In this document: piece after piece, positions 4,474 to 6,166 of the stretch
Numbering within the stretch: the first letter of the stretch is position 1
Layout: every line of letters begins with the position of its first letter
Origin: Anaerolineae bacterium
GTDB taxonomy: Bacteria; Chloroflexota; Anaerolineae; B4-G1; DUEL01
DNA: 6,166 nt
Direction: 5' to 3'
Assembly (NCBI GenBank): GCA_016926575.1
Contig: JAFGOJ010000485.1
Span: forward strand, 1-6,166
Notes under the pieces: model-generated
What the model saw: only the letters and a program-made list of their open reading frames with translations
What the model was told of the DNA's origin: nothing
Database searches by the model: none
Translations under genes and position numbers: made by a program

Positions 4474-6166
4474 ATGAAGACAATGCAAGGACACAGAGAG
4501 ACGCGGTTCGAGCCGCCGTGGACGGAAGAAGCGCCGCCGGCGGGGTCGTTCCGGGCGCTGGCGAAGTGGGGCAGTCCGACCGAGTTCAAGCATCCCAACT
4601 GGCGGCTGTACGAGTTGATGAAGGACGTGTTCGAGCTAACGGACACGGACTTCCAGGAGCGGCGCAACACGGGCGAGATGCCGGTGCGGGTCGAGCAGGC
4701 GTGCGGGCTGGCGGCGGAGACGCTGGCGGGGCTGGCGGCGATCGTGGGGGAGGAGAACGTGCGCACCGACGATCTCTCGCGAGCGGGCGTCTGCTACGGC
4801 AAGTCGATGCTGGACGCGCTGCGGCTGCGGGCCGGGGTGGTCGAGAACCCACCCGACGCGGTGGTCCACCCGCGCCACGCCGACGACGTGCGCGCACTGA
4901 TCGCCTTCTGCACCGCACGCGGCATCCCGATCACGCCGTTCGGCGCGGGGTCCGGGGTGACGCGCGGGTCGGAGTGCGTGCGGGGCGGCATCTCGCTGCA
5001 CATGGGCACGCACATGAAGCGCATCCTGCGCCTGGACCCGGTCACCCAGAGCGTGACGGTCGAGCCGGGCATCATGGGGCCGGCGCTGGAAGAGGCGCTG
5101 AACGCGGCCCCGGAGCGGTTCGGCGCGCCGCACCGGTACACCTGCGGCCACTTTCCCCAGTCGTTCGAGTATTCGAGCGTGGGTGGGTGGGTGGTCACGC
5201 GTGGGGCGGGGCAAAACTCGACCTATTACGGCAAGGCCGAGCACCTGGTGCTGTCACAAAAGTACGTCACGCCGGTAGGCGACATCGTCACGATGGATGT
5301 GCCGGCGCAAGCGACCGGGCCGGACATCGACCAGATCATGATCGGGTCGGAGGGCACGTTCGGCGTGCTGGTCGAGGTGACGCTGAAGCTGCACCGCTAC
5401 ATGCCCGAGGCGCGGCAGCGCTTCAGTTTCGTCTTCCGCGACTGGGAATCGGGCTGCGCGGCGTGCCGGGAGATCATGCAGGGCGAGTTCGGCTTCCCGT
5501 CGGTGTTCCGGCTGTCGGATCCGGAGGAGACGGACGTGGCGTTCAAGCTGTACGGCGTAGAGGGGACGCCGCTCGATCCGCTGTTGAAGGCGCTGGGCTA
5601 CCAGCCGATGGAGCGCTGCCTGCTCTTAGGCCACACGGATGGCGACGCGGCGTACGGGCGGCTGGTCAAGCGCAAGATCGGCCGCATCTGCCGCCAGCAC
5701 GGCGCGCTGCCGACGACGGGGTACGTCACGCGGCGGTGGGAGCACGGCCGCTTCCGCGACCCCTACATGCGGGAGGACCTGGGCGACTTCGGCCTGTTGC
5801 TCGACACGCTGGAGTGCAGCGTCAACTGGTCGAACCTGCAGCACGCCTGGTCGAGCGTGCGCGCCTACTGCCACTCGCGGCCGCACGTGGTGTGTATGGT
5901 TCACGCTTCGCACTTCTACCCGCAGGGCGCGAATCTGTACTTCATCTTCATCACGCCGATGGAGGAGATCGATGAGTACGTGGCGTACCACGCGGGGATA
6001 TTGGACGCGATCCGCGACGCGGGCGCGACGATGAGCCACCACCACGGCATCGGTCGGCTGATGGCCCCATGGCTGGAAGGGCAGTTGGGGGAGAACGAGG
6101 TGGCGGTGTTCCGGGCGCTGAAACGGCATTTCGATCCGGCGGGGATGATGAATCCGGGGGCACTGG
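4474..6166 (+). CDS. FAD-dependent alkyldihydroxyacetonephosphate synthase-like protein (3' end cut off)
   Basis: The frame is open from the ATG at 4474 to the window edge, giving 564 residues and ending in FDPAGMMNPGAL, the usual C-terminal signature of FAD-linked oxidases, so few residues are probably missing. The FAD-binding (PCMH-type) half shows PFGAGSGVT (155-163), EPGIMG, FEYSSVGGWVVTR (231-243) and IGSEGTFG (290-297). The C-terminal half has FRLSD (Arg346), NLYFIF (Tyr489) and MSHHHGIGR (520-528). These line up from memory with human AGPS: SLEFSTVGGWVSTR, MGSEGTLG, IRLMD, CIYFYF and LSHHHGVGK, and the segment before the FAD domain also matches (RLRAGVVENPPD against LLREGMFERIPD). AGPS exchanges the acyl group of acyl-DHAP for a fatty alcohol to give alkyl-DHAP, the first ether-lipid intermediate. 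Placement after GlpABC, which makes DHAP, fits. Alternatives are a GlcD/D-lactate-dehydrogenase-like oxidase or an oxidoreductase that works with the upstream Fe-S protein. Family call firm, substrate uncertain. Confidence 0.82.
   Translation, partial: MKTMQGHRETRFEPPWTEEAPPAGSFRALAKWGSPTEFKHPNWRLYELMKDVFELTDTDFQERRNTGEMPVRVEQACGLAAETLAGLAAIVGEENVRTDDLSRAGVCYGKSMLDALRLRAGVVENPPDAVVHPRHADDVRALIAFCTARGIPITPFGAGSGVTRGSECVRGGISLHMGTHMKRILRLDPVTQSVTVEPGIMGPALEEALNAAPERFGAPHRYTCGHFPQSFEYSSVGGWVVTRGAGQNSTYYGKAEHLVLSQKYVTPVGDIVTMDVPAQATGPDIDQIMIGSEGTFGVLVEVTLKLHRYMPEARQRFSFVFRDWESGCAACREIMQGEFGFPSVFRLSDPEETDVAFKLYGVEGTPLDPLLKALGYQPMERCLLLGHTDGDAAYGRLVKRKIGRICRQHGALPTTGYVTRRWEHGRFRDPYMREDLGDFGLLLDTLECSVNWSNLQHAWSSVRAYCHSRPHVVCMVHASHFYPQGANLYFIFITPMEEIDEYVAYHAGILDAIRDAGATMSHHHGIGRLMAPWLEGQLGENEVAVFRALKRHFDPAGMMNPGAL

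Noticed and set aside
4470..5975. A closed 501-residue plus-strand frame overlapping the AGPS-like gene.
   Set aside because: The overlapping frame from 4474 has full FAD-oxidase motifs and a well-spaced ribosome binding site; the 4470 frame is Arg/Gly/Ala-rich with no motif.

Overview
The window is GC-rich bacterial DNA carrying one co-directional cluster on the + strand: a leader with inverted repeats (1-178), a fused GlpA-GlpB flavoprotein (179-3025), a GlpC-like iron-sulfur protein (3061-4377), and a flavoprotein of the alkyldihydroxyacetonephosphate synthase (AGPS/ADPS) type (4474 to the right edge, where it is cut just short of its C-terminus). Gaps between genes are 35 and 96 bases, each gene has a purine-rich ribosome binding site, and no convincing terminator separates them, so I read them as one operon. 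The left edge contains no upstream gene.

The first two genes encode all three parts of the anaerobic-type glycerol-3-phosphate dehydrogenase: GlpA (FAD oxidoreductase plus a four-cysteine BFD-like [2Fe-2S] domain), GlpB (a second flavin domain) and GlpC (two [4Fe-4S] ferredoxin motifs and two CCG domains). The expected reaction is oxidation of sn-glycerol 3-phosphate to dihydroxyacetone phosphate (DHAP), with electrons passing through the Fe-S chain to the quinone pool. In Escherichia coli GlpA and GlpB are separate chains; here they form one 948-residue reading frame. GlpC has a strongly basic, tryptophan-containing N-terminal extension and no obvious membrane helix.

The third gene resembles eukaryotic AGPS over its whole length, including the HHH motif near the C-terminus. 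AGPS acts on acyl-DHAP, which is made from DHAP, the product of GlpABC. A link between glycerol-phosphate oxidation and ether-lipid synthesis is therefore possible, but an oxidase or dehydrogenase role is not excluded by sequence alone.

The non-coding DNA is structured. The leader holds a perfect 20-bp stem with a GAA loop inside a 12-bp outer inverted repeat whose right arm touches the first ribosome binding site. The glpA/B-glpC junction holds an imperfect 11-bp hairpin over the stop codon and short direct repeats. The end of glpC runs into an array of 7-base repeats (GCGAGTT/GCGAATT) that supplies its stop codon and can fold with a downstream complementary segment.

Taxonomy: GC richness, the palindromic and heptad intergenic repeats, and an AGPS-like gene beside a glp cluster make me think of Chloroflexota (Anaerolineae or relatives). 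This is a low-confidence inference; no marker gene is present.
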